From NCBI GenBank assembly GCA_901538445.1, contig LR594584.1, positions 1,486,935 to 1,530,531 on the forward strand: a DNA stretch of 43,597 bases, written 5' to 3'. Source of the stretch: Gemmataceae bacterium (lineage in GTDB: Bacteria; Planctomycetota; Planctomycetia; Gemmatales; Gemmataceae). This document shows, one piece after another, positions 30,818 through 40,313 of this stretch. The notes beneath the pieces were generated by a model. That model did no database searches, was not told where the DNA came from, and saw only the letters and a program-made list of their open reading frames with translations. The position numbers and the translations under genes are program-made. Each line of letters opens with the position of its first letter. Within the stretch, counting starts at the first letter, position 1.

Positions 30818-32068
30818 ATGTTTCGCCCGGTCGCACTCCTGTTCCTCGCCGGCGCGGCAGCCGCGCCGGCCGCCGACCTGCCCCGGTTCCGCGGCCCGGA
30901 CGGGTCCGGGGTGAGCCCCGAGACCGGGCTCCCCGTCACCTGGAGCGCGAAGGAGAACGTCGCCTGGAAGGCCGACCTCTACGGCCCCGGCGCGTCGAGC
31001 CCGGTGTTCTTCGGCGACAAGATCTTCATTACCTGCTGGACCGGGTACAAGGTGCCCGGCGCGCCCGGCGGCACCCAGGCCGACCTCCGCCGGCACCTCG
31101 TGTGCCTCGACCGCAAGACCGGCGCGCACAAGTGGACGAAGGACGTCGCGGCCAGGTTGCCCGAACTCGACGTGTCCCGCGACGGCGACGGGTACGCCTC
31201 GAACACCCCGGCCGCTGACGCGGACCGCGTGTACTGCTTCTTCGGCAAGTCCGGGGTCGTCGCGTTCGACCACGGCGGCAAGCAGCTCTGGACCGCGGAC
31301 GTCGGCGACCGCAAGGGCGACTGGGGGTCGTCCGCGTCCCCGGTCCTGTACGGCGACCTCGTCATCGTCAACGCTAGCATCGAGAGCGAGTCGGTCGTCG
31401 CGCTGAGCCGGGCCGACGGCAAGGAGAAGTGGCGGGTCAAGAACGTCCAGCAGGCGTGGAACACACCACTGGTCGTGAAGGCGCCCGGCGGCAAGGACGA
31501 ACTCGTGATCCCCGCGGCCAAGAAGCTCATCGCAGTGGACCCGGCGACCGGCGCGGCGCTGTGGACGTGCGACACCGACATCACCTGGTACATGGTGCCG
31601 AGCCCGGTGGCGCACGACGGCGTGGTGTACTGCCTGGGCGGCCGCAGCGGGGTGGTCGGGCTCGCGGCCCGCACCGGCGGAACCGGCGACGTGACCAAGA
31701 CGCACCGCCTGTGGACCAGCAAGAAGGGGTCGAACGTCTCGTCCCCGGTGTACCACGACGGGCACCTGTACTGGATGAACGACGCCAGCGGCACCGCGTT
31801 CTGCGCGCGGGCCGCGACGGGCGAAATCGTCTACGAGGAGCGGGTGCCTCGGGCCGGCGGGGTGTACGCCTCGGCGCTGCTGGCCGACGGCCGCATCTAC
31901 TACGTCGGCCGCGAGGGCCGCACCTACGTCGTCGCCGCCAAGCCGAAGTACGAGCTGCTCGCCACCAACGACCTCGGCGACCGCTCGAACTTCGACGCCA
32001 CCCCGGTCGCCGCCGACGGCCGCCTGTTCATCCGCTCGGGCAAGGCGCTGTACTCCCTCGGCAAGTAG
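30818..32068 (+). CDS. PQQ-like beta-propeller exported protein
   Basis: 416 residues from ATG 30818 with CGAGG upstream. Signal peptide MFRPVALLFLAGAAAAPAA. The start of the mature part, LPRFRGPDGSGVSPETGLPVTWS..ENVAWKADLYGPGASSPVFFGDKIFITC, is the typical planctomycete PQQ_2 propeller opening. Blades repeat the pattern V.A.D..TG..LWT and SSPVYHDGHLYWM. Such proteins bind substrates or ligands in the periplasm; true PQQ binding residues are not evident. It is followed at 94 bp by a haem-motif protein in the same direction, so electron transfer is possible but not shown. Confidence 0.88.
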   Translation: MFRPVALLFLAGAAAAPAADLPRFRGPDGSGVSPETGLPVTWSAKENVAWKADLYGPGASSPVFFGDKIFITCWTGYKVPGAPGGTQADLRRHLVCLDRKTGAHKWTKDVAARLPELDVSRDGDGYASNTPAADADRVYCFFGKSGVVAFDHGGKQLWTADVGDRKGDWGSSASPVLYGDLVIVNASIESESVVALSRADGKEKWRVKNVQQAWNTPLVVKAPGGKDELVIPAAKKLIAVDPATGAALWTCDTDITWYMVPSPVAHDGVVYCLGGRSGVVGLAARTGGTGDVTKTHRLWTSKKGSNVSSPVYHDGHLYWMNDASGTAFCARAATGEIVYEERVPRAGGVYASALLADGRIYYVGREGRTYVVAAKPKYELLATNDLGDRSNFDATPVAADGRLFIRSGKALYSLGK

Positions 32069-32161
32069 CGCCGCAGCGGCACTTGCCCGCGGGCGGGATT
32101 CCGGATACAATTATCCTTAATCCCGCCGTCGCCCCGCCTCCCCGCCCGGGTGCCACACCTC

Positions 32162-33451
32162 ATGACCATTCGACTCGCGGCCACCGCGGCGCTGCTCCTC
32201 GGCGGTGCCGGTCCCGCTCCCGCCGAAGACCTCGACCGCCCGCCGATCCGGTACACCGACACCGCACCGGACACGGCCGTGTCGCGGCTCGAACAGCAAC
32301 TCAAGGCGAAGAAGCTCGAACTCGCCCACAGCGACGAGCACGGGTACCTCCCGGCCGTGCTCAAGGCGCTCGACGTGCCGCTGTCGTCGCAGGTGCTCGT
32401 GTTCTCGAAGACCAGCCTCCAGCGCGGCCGGATCAGCCCGAAAACGCCGCGGGCGATCTACTTCAACGACGAGGTCACGGTCGGGTTCTGCCGCAACGGC
32501 GACGTGCTGGAGGTGACCGCGAGCGACCCGCACCTCGGCACCGTCTTCTACACCGTCGAGCAGCGGGCCGACCGCACCCCGCGGTTCACCCGGCAGACCG
32601 AGTCGTGCCTGATCTGCCACGGGTCGTCGTCGAACCAGGGGTATCCCGGGCACCTCATTCGGTCGGTGTCGCCCGACGCGCACGGCGAACTCGTGCTGTC
32701 CCGCGGCAGCAAGCGGGTCGATCACACGACGCCGTTCGACGACCGGTGGGGCGGGTGGTACGTCACCGGGACGAGCGGCAAGCACACTCACCTGGGGAAC
32801 CAGATCGTCGGCGGGTGGTCCTGGGCCGAGGACGACGAGCAGCCCGACCCGAGCAACGTCACCGACCTGCGACCCTACTTCACCGTGGCGAACTACCCCT
32901 CCCCGCACAGCGACCTCGTCGCGCTCATGGTACTGGAGCACCAGGGCGAGGGGTACAACCGGATCACCCGGGCCGGCATGCGGGTCCGCCAGGCGCTGCA
33001 CGAGCAGGCCGCACTCAACAAGGCGACCGGCGAGCCCGCGGACAAGCGCCGCGAGAGCATCACCCGCCGGATCGAGTGGGCGTGCGAGCCGGTGGTGCAG
33101 TACCTGTTGTTCAGCGAGGAGGCGAAGCTCAGCGGGCCGGTCCGGGGCACGTCCGACTTCGCGAAGGAGTTCGCCGCCCGCGGGCCGTTCGATTCGCGGA
33201 AGCGGTCGCTCCGCGAGTTCGACCTCGCGACCCGCATGTTCCGCTACCCGATGAGCTACCTCGTGTACTCCCGCCAGTTCGACGGGCTTCCCGCCGAGGC
33301 GAAGGACCGGATCTACCTGCGGCTGCACGAGGTGCTGACCGGCAGGGACCAGTCGAAACCGTTCGCCCACCTTTCGAAGGACGACCGGGCCGCGGTCCTC
33401 GAGATCCTCCGCGAAACGAAGCCGGGGGTGCCCGACTACTGGAAGAAGTAG
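32162..33451 (+). CDS. Exported protein with one c-type haem motif (CLICH)
   Basis: 429 residues from ATG 32162; signal peptide MTIRLAATAALLLGGAGPAPA. One CxxCH motif, ESCLICHGSSS (149-153). Around it, VPLSSQVLVFSKTSLQRGRISPKTPRAIYFNDEVTVGF and HLIRSVSPDAHGELVLSRGSKRVDHTTPFDDRWGGWYVTGTSGKH resemble a planctomycete family of large single-haem proteins. I do not know its substrate. No ribosome site stands out, so the start is set by the signal peptide. The C-terminal half is helical (AALNKATGEPADKRRESITRRIEWACEPVVQYLLFS). It lies downstream of the propeller gene and converges with the esterase at 33474, 22 bp apart. Confidence 0.75.
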   Translation: MTIRLAATAALLLGGAGPAPAEDLDRPPIRYTDTAPDTAVSRLEQQLKAKKLELAHSDEHGYLPAVLKALDVPLSSQVLVFSKTSLQRGRISPKTPRAIYFNDEVTVGFCRNGDVLEVTASDPHLGTVFYTVEQRADRTPRFTRQTESCLICHGSSSNQGYPGHLIRSVSPDAHGELVLSRGSKRVDHTTPFDDRWGGWYVTGTSGKHTHLGNQIVGGWSWAEDDEQPDPSNVTDLRPYFTVANYPSPHSDLVALMVLEHQGEGYNRITRAGMRVRQALHEQAALNKATGEPADKRRESITRRIEWACEPVVQYLLFSEEAKLSGPVRGTSDFAKEFAARGPFDSRKRSLREFDLATRMFRYPMSYLVYSRQFDGLPAEAKDRIYLRLHEVLTGRDQSKPFAHLSKDDRAAVLEILRETKPGVPDYWKK

Positions 33452-33473
33452 GTACGCGGTCGGCGGCGGTCGG

Positions 33474-34301
33474 TCACTTCAAGCCGAGCGCCTTCGCCAT
33501 GCCGGCGGCGAACCGGTCGCCGAGTTCGATCTGGCTCGCGGCGTCGAAGTGCGTGCCCTTGTCGAACGTCTTGAGGCCATCGGCCGGGACGAGGAACGCG
33601 AGCTTCACCTTCTCGGCGGTCGCCCTCTGGGCCGCCCGCACCTTGTCCCGCTTGCCGTCGTCATACACCTCGCCGATGCCGAACGGCAGGTCTTGCAGGT
33701 CGAGGTCCTTGCGAACGCGACCGATGAACGCGGTGAGGTGCCTCTCGTACTCCTCGGCGGTCAGCGCCGCGTCGCTCTCGCCCTGGTGCCAGATCATCCC
33801 GCGGACGGTGACCGTGTGCCCCTTGTCCTTCAGGTCCTTGAGCGACGCGCGGGTGAAGTCGAGGAAAGCGGCGTACAACCGGTCCTTGACCTCGGGGTTC
33901 CAGTCCTTTGCCAGGCTGGTCCCGCCCTCGGCGTACTTGATGAGCGCGACCTTCTTGTCCTTCATCCGGTCCGCCATCGAGCGGCCGAACGACACCTCGG
34001 GGCCGAACGTGCCGCTCGGCAGCTCGGTCGGCCGGCTCTTGCCGGGGGCGACGCTCCAGCCCGGTTGCAGCGGCTTGAACCCGCCGCTCGTCAGCACGGG
34101 GCCGCGGAGCTTCGAGCACGAGTAGGTGATGCTGACGTCATCCTGAGGCTTGGCCCACTTCGCGAGCGGGCCGGTGAGGCCGCTCGCCGGGCCGCGGCCG
34201 TCGCAGTTCGACTGGCCCGCGACGAGGAACACCTGGACGTCGTCCGCACGGACCGGGGCGGTCGCGGCGCAGCAGAGCGCCGCCAAGAGTACACAACGCA
34301 T
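33474..34301 (-). CDS. SASA/SGNH-type acetylesterase
   Basis: 275 residues from ATG 34301, GAGGAA upstream; signal peptide MRCVLLAALCCAATAPVRA. Block I is FLVAGQSNCDGRG (S31), block II/III includes LIKYAEGGTSL and GMIWHQGESDA, and block V is KGTHFDAASQIELGDRFAAGM. This is the compact SASA form (DUF303), a sialate or carbohydrate O-acetylesterase outside the cell. It converges with the haem protein and is divergent from the hybrid kinase. It is one of three SASA enzymes in the window. Confidence 0.88.
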   Translation of the reverse strand: MRCVLLAALCCAATAPVRADDVQVFLVAGQSNCDGRGPASGLTGPLAKWAKPQDDVSITYSCSKLRGPVLTSGGFKPLQPGWSVAPGKSRPTELPSGTFGPEVSFGRSMADRMKDKKVALIKYAEGGTSLAKDWNPEVKDRLYAAFLDFTRASLKDLKDKGHTVTVRGMIWHQGESDAALTAEEYERHLTAFIGRVRKDLDLQDLPFGIGEVYDDGKRDKVRAAQRATAEKVKLAFLVPADGLKTFDKGTHFDAASQIELGDRFAAGMAKALGLK

Positions 34302-34688
34302 GACGCGGTTCCTCGCCGGGGAAAGGTGACCGGGTCGTTGTAGCGGCGGCGTCGAGGGCGCGCCACATGGCCGGCCCCTGGCAAATGGTTGCCCGCGGCC
34401 GCGCACCGGACAGCACGTAGCGCCTGATTTCCGGGTTCACGCCGGGCCGCAACCAGGCGTGCCCGTCGCAACAATTGAACCTCAACCGTTCCAGGGAAGC
34501 GCAGGTCGCCGCTGTTTGGTGCCAGGGGCGCGCAGGAATGCACACGCCGTGCCGGGCCGGACACTCTGGAACGCAAATCGGGGTCGCCCCGAGCGGCGGG
34601 CTCCGGGCGAGCGGCACCGGCATTGCAGTGTCGGAAGCACCAGAACCGCACCCGGCACTCAACTGATCGATACGGAACGGACGCGACG
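34302..34688. other. Divergent intergenic region
   Basis: 387 bp between the esterase (minus) and the hybrid kinase (plus). No gene is supported. No clear promoter hexamers are seen; the bases next to 34689 (ACGGAACGGACGCGACG) give a weak ribosome site at best. Confidence 0.4.
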
Positions 34689-36998
34689 ATGTCCCCGAGT
34701 GGAACGGCCAGCGACGAACCGCGGGACCACGGCCACGGGCGGGTCCGCGCAGAGAGCGCCTTGGCGGCCAGCGAAGAGCAGTTCCGGATGCTCGTGGGCG
34801 GGGTGCGGGACTACGCGATCTTCATGCTCGACCCGACCGGGCACGTGGTGACGTGGAACGCCGGGGCCGAGCGGATCAAGGGGTACCGGGCGGACGAGAT
34901 CGTCGGGCACCACCTGTCGCGGTTCTACCCCCCCGAGGACGTCGCCGCCGGCAAAACGGATGCCGCGCTGGGTGCCGCGGCGCGGGACGGCAAGTACGAG
35001 GAAGAGGGGTGGCGGGTCCGCAAGGACGGCACCCGGTTCTGGGCCAGCGTCGTCATCACCGCCCTCCGCGACCCGGCCGGCCGGATCCGCGGGTTCGCCA
35101 AGATCACCCGCGACATCACCGAGCGGCGGGAGAGCGCGCGGATCCGGTCGATCGTTGATCACGTCGTGGACGGTATCGTGACGTTCGACGAGGCCGGACT
35201 CATCGAGAGTTGCAACCCGGCGGCCGAGGCGCTGTTCGGGTACCGGTCCGAGGAGGTCCTGGGCCGGAGCGTCCGCCTGCTCGCGGGGGCCGGGGGCGGC
35301 ACCGACTGGGCGGCCGGGGCCGGAGCCCGGACCCACGAGGTCGTGGGCCGCCGCAAGGACGGGACCGAGTTCCCGATGGACCTGGCCGTCGGCGGGTTCC
35401 ACTTCCAGGGCCGCCGGGCGTACACGGCCGTGGTCCGCGACGCCACCGAGCGGCGGCGTGTCGAGGAGCAGCGGGTCGAGCTCGAAAGGCACCGGAACCA
35501 GCTCCGGGTGACGCTCGCGAGCATCGGCGACGCGGTCATCGCGACCGACTCCAAGGGCAGCGTCACGTTCCTCAACCCGGTCGCCGAGCGGTTGACCGGC
35601 TGGGCCACCGGCGAGGCCAGCGGCCGGCCCCTGGGCGACGTGTTCATGATCCTCAACGAGGGCACGCGGCGGCCGGTCGAGAACCCGGCCCTGCGGGCGC
35701 TCCGCGACGGGACCGTGACCGGGCTCGCGAACCACACGCTCCTCGTCGCCCGGGACGGCACCGAGCGGCCCATCGACGACAGCGCCGCCCCGATCCGCGA
35801 CGACGGCGGCGCGGTCCTCGGGGCCGTGCTCGTGTTCCGCGACGTGACCGACCGGCACCGCCTGGAGGACGAGCTCCAGCGCCGCGTGGCCGAACTCGCC
35901 GCCGCCGACAAGCGGAAGGACGAGTTCCTGGCGATGCTCGCGCACGAGTTGCGGAACCCGCTCGCGCCGGTCAAGAACGCCCTTCACGTGCTGAAGATCC
36001 GGGCCTCCGACGGGGCGACGGTGGACCAGGCCCGGGCGATGATGGAGCGCCAGGTCGGGCACCTGACCCGGCTTGTGGACGACCTCCTCGACGTGTCGCG
36101 GATCACCCAGGGAAAGGTGGTGCTCAAGCTCGAGCGGCTCGACCTGGCGCGGCTGGTCCGCGAGAGCGCCGCCGATCACAGGGGGCAGTTCGAAGCGGCC
36201 CGGGTCGCGCTGTCGGTCACCGCGCCGGCCGCGCCGGTCTGGGTGACCGGCGACGCGACCCGGCTCTCGCAGGTGATCGACAACTTCTTCACCAACGCGC
36301 TGAAGTTCACGAACCCGGGCGGCGAGGTGGCGGCGTGCGTCGAATCGGAGGGGGGCCGGGCAAAGCTGACGGTCCGCGACACCGGCATCGGGATCGAGCC
36401 CGAGGTGCTCCCGACGGTTTTCGAGGTGTTCGCCCAGGCCGACAAGACCCTGGACCGGAGCGGGGGCGGCCTCGGGCTCGGGCTGGCGATCGTCCGCGGG
36501 CTGGTGCGGCTCCACGGCGGGACGGTGACGGCCCACAGCGACGGGGCCGGCAAGGGGACCGAAATGGTCGTCACCCTCCCGCTCGAATCGGATCAGGCCC
36601 ACCCCGCGACAGAAGCCCCGCCGCGCCCCGGGGCCGGCGGCCGCCACCGGGTCCTCATCATTGAGGACAACCGCGACTCCGCCGAGAGCCTCCAGATGCT
36701 CCTCGAGGCGTCCGGGTACGAGGTCCGGCTCGCGCTGACCGGCCCGGACGGGGTCCGCGAGGCCGCGGCCTGGTTCCCCGACGCGATCGTGTGCGACATC
36801 GGCCTCCCGGGGATGGACGGGTTCGCCGTCGCCCGGCACCTGCGGGGCGACCCGCGGACGGCGGCGGTGCGGCTCGTCGCGGTATCCGGGTACGGCCGCG
36901 AGGAGGACGTCGCGAACGCCCGTGCGGCCGGGTTCGACGACCACCTCGTGAAGCCGGCCGACCCGGAGAAGCTGATGGCGAAGCTCCAGACCCCGTGA
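34689..36998 (+). CDS. Cytosolic hybrid histidine kinase with three PAS domains and a receiver
   Basis: 769 residues from ATG 34689; no transmembrane segment, so cytoplasmic. PAS 1 (30-145, FRMLVGGVRDYAIFMLDPTGHVVTWNAGAERIKGYRADEIVGHHLSRFY), PAS 2 (152-255), PAS 3 (272-388), then HisKA with H419 (FLAMLAHELRNPLAPVKN), HATPase_c (N box NFFTNALKF, DTGIGIEPE, GGGLGLGLAIVRGLV) and a C-terminal receiver with D703 (CDIGLPGMDG) and K755. A hybrid kinase without an output domain normally passes phosphate to a separate phosphotransfer protein, none of which is adjacent. The PAS ligand is unknown; no flavin Cys is evident. Confidence 0.92.
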   Translation: MSPSGTASDEPRDHGHGRVRAESALAASEEQFRMLVGGVRDYAIFMLDPTGHVVTWNAGAERIKGYRADEIVGHHLSRFYPPEDVAAGKTDAALGAAARDGKYEEEGWRVRKDGTRFWASVVITALRDPAGRIRGFAKITRDITERRESARIRSIVDHVVDGIVTFDEAGLIESCNPAAEALFGYRSEEVLGRSVRLLAGAGGGTDWAAGAGARTHEVVGRRKDGTEFPMDLAVGGFHFQGRRAYTAVVRDATERRRVEEQRVELERHRNQLRVTLASIGDAVIATDSKGSVTFLNPVAERLTGWATGEASGRPLGDVFMILNEGTRRPVENPALRALRDGTVTGLANHTLLVARDGTERPIDDSAAPIRDDGGAVLGAVLVFRDVTDRHRLEDELQRRVAELAAADKRKDEFLAMLAHELRNPLAPVKNALHVLKIRASDGATVDQARAMMERQVGHLTRLVDDLLDVSRITQGKVVLKLERLDLARLVRESAADHRGQFEAARVALSVTAPAAPVWVTGDATRLSQVIDNFFTNALKFTNPGGEVAACVESEGGRAKLTVRDTGIGIEPEVLPTVFEVFAQADKTLDRSGGGLGLGLAIVRGLVRLHGGTVTAHSDGAGKGTEMVVTLPLESDQAHPATEAPPRPGAGGRHRVLIIEDNRDSAESLQMLLEASGYEVRLALTGPDGVREAAAWFPDAIVCDIGLPGMDGFAVARHLRGDPRTAAVRLVAVSGYGREEDVANARAAGFDDHLVKPADPEKLMAKLQTP

Positions 36999-37098
36999 CC
37001 GCGGCCGATTTCCACTTCCTGATTCCCGCCGCGTGGCGCATACTGAGCGCACCCGCCCACCCTCCTCGCACCTTTCCCACCCACGCGAGGGTCCGCTC

Positions 37099-38430
37099 AT
37101 GCCGCCCGCCCCCTGCCCCGGTCCGTCGCGCCGTGACGCGCTCGCACTCGGCGCGTTCGGCCTCACGCTCCCGCAACTGCTCGCCGCCCGCGAGACGGCC
37201 CCACCACGCCGACCGAAGGCGTGCATCGTGCTGTTCCTGCTCGGCGCGCCGCCGCAACAGGAGACGTGGGACCCGAAGCCGGACGCGCCGGTCGAGGCCC
37301 GCGGCGACCTGGGCGTGATCCGCAGCGCGACGCCGGGGTTGCTCCTCGGCGAGACGATGGTAAAGACCAGCCGGCACACCGAGAAGATCGCGGTGCTCCG
37401 GGCGGTCTCGACCAACGACAACTCGCACTCGTCGAGCGGCTACTACATGACGACCGGCTACCCGCACGCGCCGGTCGGCGTGGAGAACGCGAAACCCGGC
37501 GCGCCGAACGACTGGCCGAGCCTCGGCGGTGTGGTGCGGCGGGTGCTGCAACCGCACTGCAAGCTGCCGGCGGCGGTCACGCTCCCCGAGCAGTCGGCGA
37601 ACGACGGCAACCTTCTCTGGCCGGGGCAGGACGCGGGGTTTCTCGGCCGCTCCGCCGACCCGTGGCTGCTGGCGTGCGAGCCCGAGAAGGGCCGGTTCGA
37701 CGTCCCCGGCCTGACGCTGCCGGCCGACGTGAGCGAACCGCGGTTCGATTCGCGGCGTCAGTTGCTCGGCAGCATCGACCGCTTGCCGGCGAGCGCCGAC
37801 GAACGCGGCATCGGGGCGAAGGCTTTCGAGTTGATCGCGTCGCAACAAGCCCGCAAGGCGTTCGACCTCGACTCCGAGGACGTCCGCACCCGCGACCGCT
37901 ACGGCCGGTCACGGTTCGGTCAGTCCTGCCTGCTCGTCCGGCGATTGGTGGAGTCCGGGGTTCCGCTGATCCGCGTGAACTGGACGCGGGTGCCGAACGC
38001 GCCGAACAACGGCCACTGGGACACGCACTCGAAGAACACCGAGGGCGTGAAGCGGCTCATGCCGATACTCGACACCGCGTACACCGCCCTGCTCGAAGAC
38101 CTGAGCGACCGCGGGATGATCGACGACACGCTGGTGGTGTGGTGTGCGGAGTTCGGCCGCACGCCGAAGCTGAACGGGGCCGGCGGCCGCGACCACTGGG
38201 GGCCGGTGTTCTCGGTGGCACTGGCGGGCGGTGGCGTCAAGGGCGGTGCGGTCTACGGCGCGAGCGACAAGCTGGCGGCGTACCCCAGGGACGGCCGCGT
38301 CACGCCGCAGGACCTGCACGCGACGATCTATCACTGCCTGGGCATCCCCCGCGATACAGAGATCCGCGACGCGCAGGGCCGCCCCCTTCCAATCTGCCGC
38401 GGCGAACCCGTGAAGGCGATCCTGGGGTGA
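37099..38430 (+). CDS. DUF1501 family protein, Tat-exported
   Basis: 443 residues from ATG 37099, GAGGG 8-12 nt upstream. A twin-arginine signal is PGPSRRDALALGAFGLTLPQLLAA. Family motifs: CIVLFLLGAPPQQETWDPKPDAP, HSSSGYYMTTGYPH, WPSLGGVVRR, ..YGRSRFGQSCLLVRRLVESGVPLIRVNW, HWDTHSKN, and EFGRTPKLNGAGGRDHWG near the C-terminus. DUF1501 has the alkaline phosphatase/sulfatase-like fold and is often paired with DUF1553 genes; here no such partner is adjacent, and the next gene is the MTEDEWL protein, 3 nt after the stop. Its enzymatic role is not known. Confidence 0.92.
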   Translation: MPPAPCPGPSRRDALALGAFGLTLPQLLAARETAPPRRPKACIVLFLLGAPPQQETWDPKPDAPVEARGDLGVIRSATPGLLLGETMVKTSRHTEKIAVLRAVSTNDNSHSSSGYYMTTGYPHAPVGVENAKPGAPNDWPSLGGVVRRVLQPHCKLPAAVTLPEQSANDGNLLWPGQDAGFLGRSADPWLLACEPEKGRFDVPGLTLPADVSEPRFDSRRQLLGSIDRLPASADERGIGAKAFELIASQQARKAFDLDSEDVRTRDRYGRSRFGQSCLLVRRLVESGVPLIRVNWTRVPNAPNNGHWDTHSKNTEGVKRLMPILDTAYTALLEDLSDRGMIDDTLVVWCAEFGRTPKLNGAGGRDHWGPVFSVALAGGGVKGGAVYGASDKLAAYPRDGRVTPQDLHATIYHCLGIPRDTEIRDAQGRPLPICRGEPVKAILG

Positions 38431-38433
38431 GCG

Positions 38434-39150
38434 ATGACCGAGGACGAGTGGCTAACGTGCCTTGACGTGCGGACACTGACCAAGTTTCTGCCGCAGCCGC
38501 TGTCGCGCCGAAAGGCCACTCTCGCCGTATGTGGCTACGGCTACCGTGTCGAAGGATTCGTTCCGTCTCCGTGGGTGATCGATTATCTCACCCAGGCGGA
38601 GAGGGAGGCGGACGGAAGTACCCTGCCAGAAATCTCATTCGAAGAGGCCAGTCGCCGGGTGCGGCTACTTGATTCCGAGTTTGCAGCGAACAGCGCCCCG
38701 AAGGCCATCTGCTACGCCCTACTCTGGTCCGTCTACACGACATCAGGATCGCGACCGTTCATCGGACCAGCGAACTACCAAGCACTTCGTGCAGCAGTAG
38801 CACAATTTCGCAATCCCGATCCACGATTCTCATTCAATCCGAAGGAACACTCCCCCGATTGGGTAGCGGCGTACGAAGACGAGGAGGTTTGCCAGGCGGC
38901 GATCGTTCGCGACATCTTCGGCAACCCATTCCGACCGGTCGCAGTCGATCCCGCGTGGCTCACGGCCGACGTGGTCGCGCTCGCCCGCGGCATCTACGAG
39001 GAGCGGGCGTTCGACCGCATGCCGATCCTCGCCGACGCGCTCCAGGACGCAGGGTGCGACAACGACGACGTGCTGACCCACTGCCGCGACGCATCCGCAA
39101 CGCACGTCCGCGGGTGCTGGGTCGTGGATTTGGTGCTGGGTAAGGAGTAG
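38434..39150 (+). CDS. MTEDEWL/Gemmata-type hypothetical protein, intact copy
   Basis: 238 residues, beginning 3 nt after the DUF1501 stop, so probably translationally coupled. It starts MTEDEWLTCLDVRTLTKFLPQPLSRRKATLAVCGYGYRV and ends DIFGNPFRPVAVDPAWLTADVVALARGIYEERAFDRMPILADALQDAGCDNDDVLTHCRDASATHVRGCWVVDLVLGKE. It is the intact relative of the frameshifted gene at 8984-9630. The middle (about 50-120) differs from that copy. The family is common in Gemmata relatives; the function is unknown. Codon use in residues 30-140 is less GC-biased than in the DUF1501 gene, while the conserved end is GC-rich, so the gene looks like a mosaic. Confidence 0.85.
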   Translation: MTEDEWLTCLDVRTLTKFLPQPLSRRKATLAVCGYGYRVEGFVPSPWVIDYLTQAEREADGSTLPEISFEEASRRVRLLDSEFAANSAPKAICYALLWSVYTTSGSRPFIGPANYQALRAAVAQFRNPDPRFSFNPKEHSPDWVAAYEDEEVCQAAIVRDIFGNPFRPVAVDPAWLTADVVALARGIYEERAFDRMPILADALQDAGCDNDDVLTHCRDASATHVRGCWVVDLVLGKE

Positions 39151-39151
39151 G

Positions 39152-39184
39152 GTGGTGCGTCGCGGGTCGGCCGCCACGCACCAC
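39152..39184. terminator. Bidirectional hairpin between convergent genes
   Basis: GTGGTGCGT (39152-39160) pairs perfectly with ACGCACCAC (39176-39184), with an inner near-match CGCGG/CCGCC. No U tract is present; the position between two gene ends supports a terminator. Confidence 0.6.
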
Positions 39185-39215
39185 ACACGTCGAACGAGAC
39201 TACACTCTGCCCCGG

Positions 39216-40313
39216 TTACTTCTTGCCCTCCTTCTGGAGCTCGACCATGGCCCGGCCCATGGCCTCGCCGACGTCCATGTACACCTCCGCCTTGCCGCCG
39301 TAGTGGCCGTTGCCGCTACCGCCCTGCGCCATCGGGTTGGTGTACACGGTCGCGACGTTGCCCTTGAACTCTGGGTACTTGCCGGTGGTGCCGTCAACGG
39401 CGAGCTGGGCGTCGAGGATCTTCCCGCCGTTGCCGTCGCCGCCCTTCTTCGACTCGCCCATCGTGCCCAGGACGAACTTCGCGTTCGGCGCGTCGAAGTC
39501 CTTGCGGAGCGACTTGATGAACTGGACGAGGTTCTTCTCGTAGTGGGCCGCGTGGACCGGGTTGCCCGCGTCCTTCTCGCCCTGCCAGAAGAAGAACCCG
39601 GCGACCTCGTACTTCGTCGCACCGGGGTAGTACTTGCTGAGGTCCGCGAGCACCTTCTTCGCGTCGCCGACGTCGCCGTCGTACTGCAGCCCGGCGTACC
39701 AGGCGATCGGCTTGCCGTTCTTGTCCACGAACGGCGGCGGCTCGGTGGCCGGCCCCTTGGCCGGGTCCGCGGCCCACGAGTCGGGCTTGTCCTTGTACCC
39801 GGCGTACACCTTGCCGCCCTCGACGAACCGCTCGCTCCCCGGGGGCAGGAGGTCCCAGCCTAGGCTCCGGTTGCCGATGCAGCTCTTGAGCACCATCACG
39901 GGCGCGTCCACGGCGTTCCCGACGACGTGCCCGATGCCGAACTCCGGCCCGATGGTCCCGGTCTTCACGCCGAGCCAGTCGTTCGCCAGCAGCCCCTTGC
40001 CCTGCATCATCCGCACGAACCGGACGTCCTTCCGCTCGGCCCACTTGCCCGCGTCGTCCACAAGGTACGCGTACTTCTTGTTCTCCTTGACGGCGTGCTC
40101 CAGCGAGATGTCGCCGCCGGTGATCTTCCCTAGCCCGACCATGTTGGACTGGCCGAGCAGGATGTACACCTGGACCGGCTTGGTCATGTCGGCCGGCTTA
40201 CCGTCGTGCTTGGGCACCGGCGGCGCATCGGCGGCGGCGACGAGGGGCACGATCAGGGCCGCTGCGACGAACGCCGCGGGCAGAACGAGTTGACAGAGGC
40301 TTCGGGAATTCAT
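39216..40313 (-). CDS. SASA/SGNH-type acetylesterase
   Basis: 365 residues from ATG 40313, CGGAG about 8 nt upstream; signal peptide to about residue 28 (LVLPAAFVAAALIVPLVAAADA). Block I VYILLGQSNMVGLG (S56), block II VMVLKSCIGNRSLGWDLLPPGS, block III AGFFFWQGEKDAGNP, and the C-terminal HYGGKAEVYMDVGEAMG, where the catalytic His should be H342 or near. It is longer than the copy at 33474 by an insert (about 150-200) around the substrate side. A carbohydrate O-acetylesterase outside the cell is likely. It converges with 38434-39150 and is divergent from 40520-40765. Confidence 0.87.
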   Translation of the reverse strand: MNSRSLCQLVLPAAFVAAALIVPLVAAADAPPVPKHDGKPADMTKPVQVYILLGQSNMVGLGKITGGDISLEHAVKENKKYAYLVDDAGKWAERKDVRFVRMMQGKGLLANDWLGVKTGTIGPEFGIGHVVGNAVDAPVMVLKSCIGNRSLGWDLLPPGSERFVEGGKVYAGYKDKPDSWAADPAKGPATEPPPFVDKNGKPIAWYAGLQYDGDVGDAKKVLADLSKYYPGATKYEVAGFFFWQGEKDAGNPVHAAHYEKNLVQFIKSLRKDFDAPNAKFVLGTMGESKKGGDGNGGKILDAQLAVDGTTGKYPEFKGNVATVYTNPMAQGGSGNGHYGGKAEVYMDVGEAMGRAMVELQKEGKK

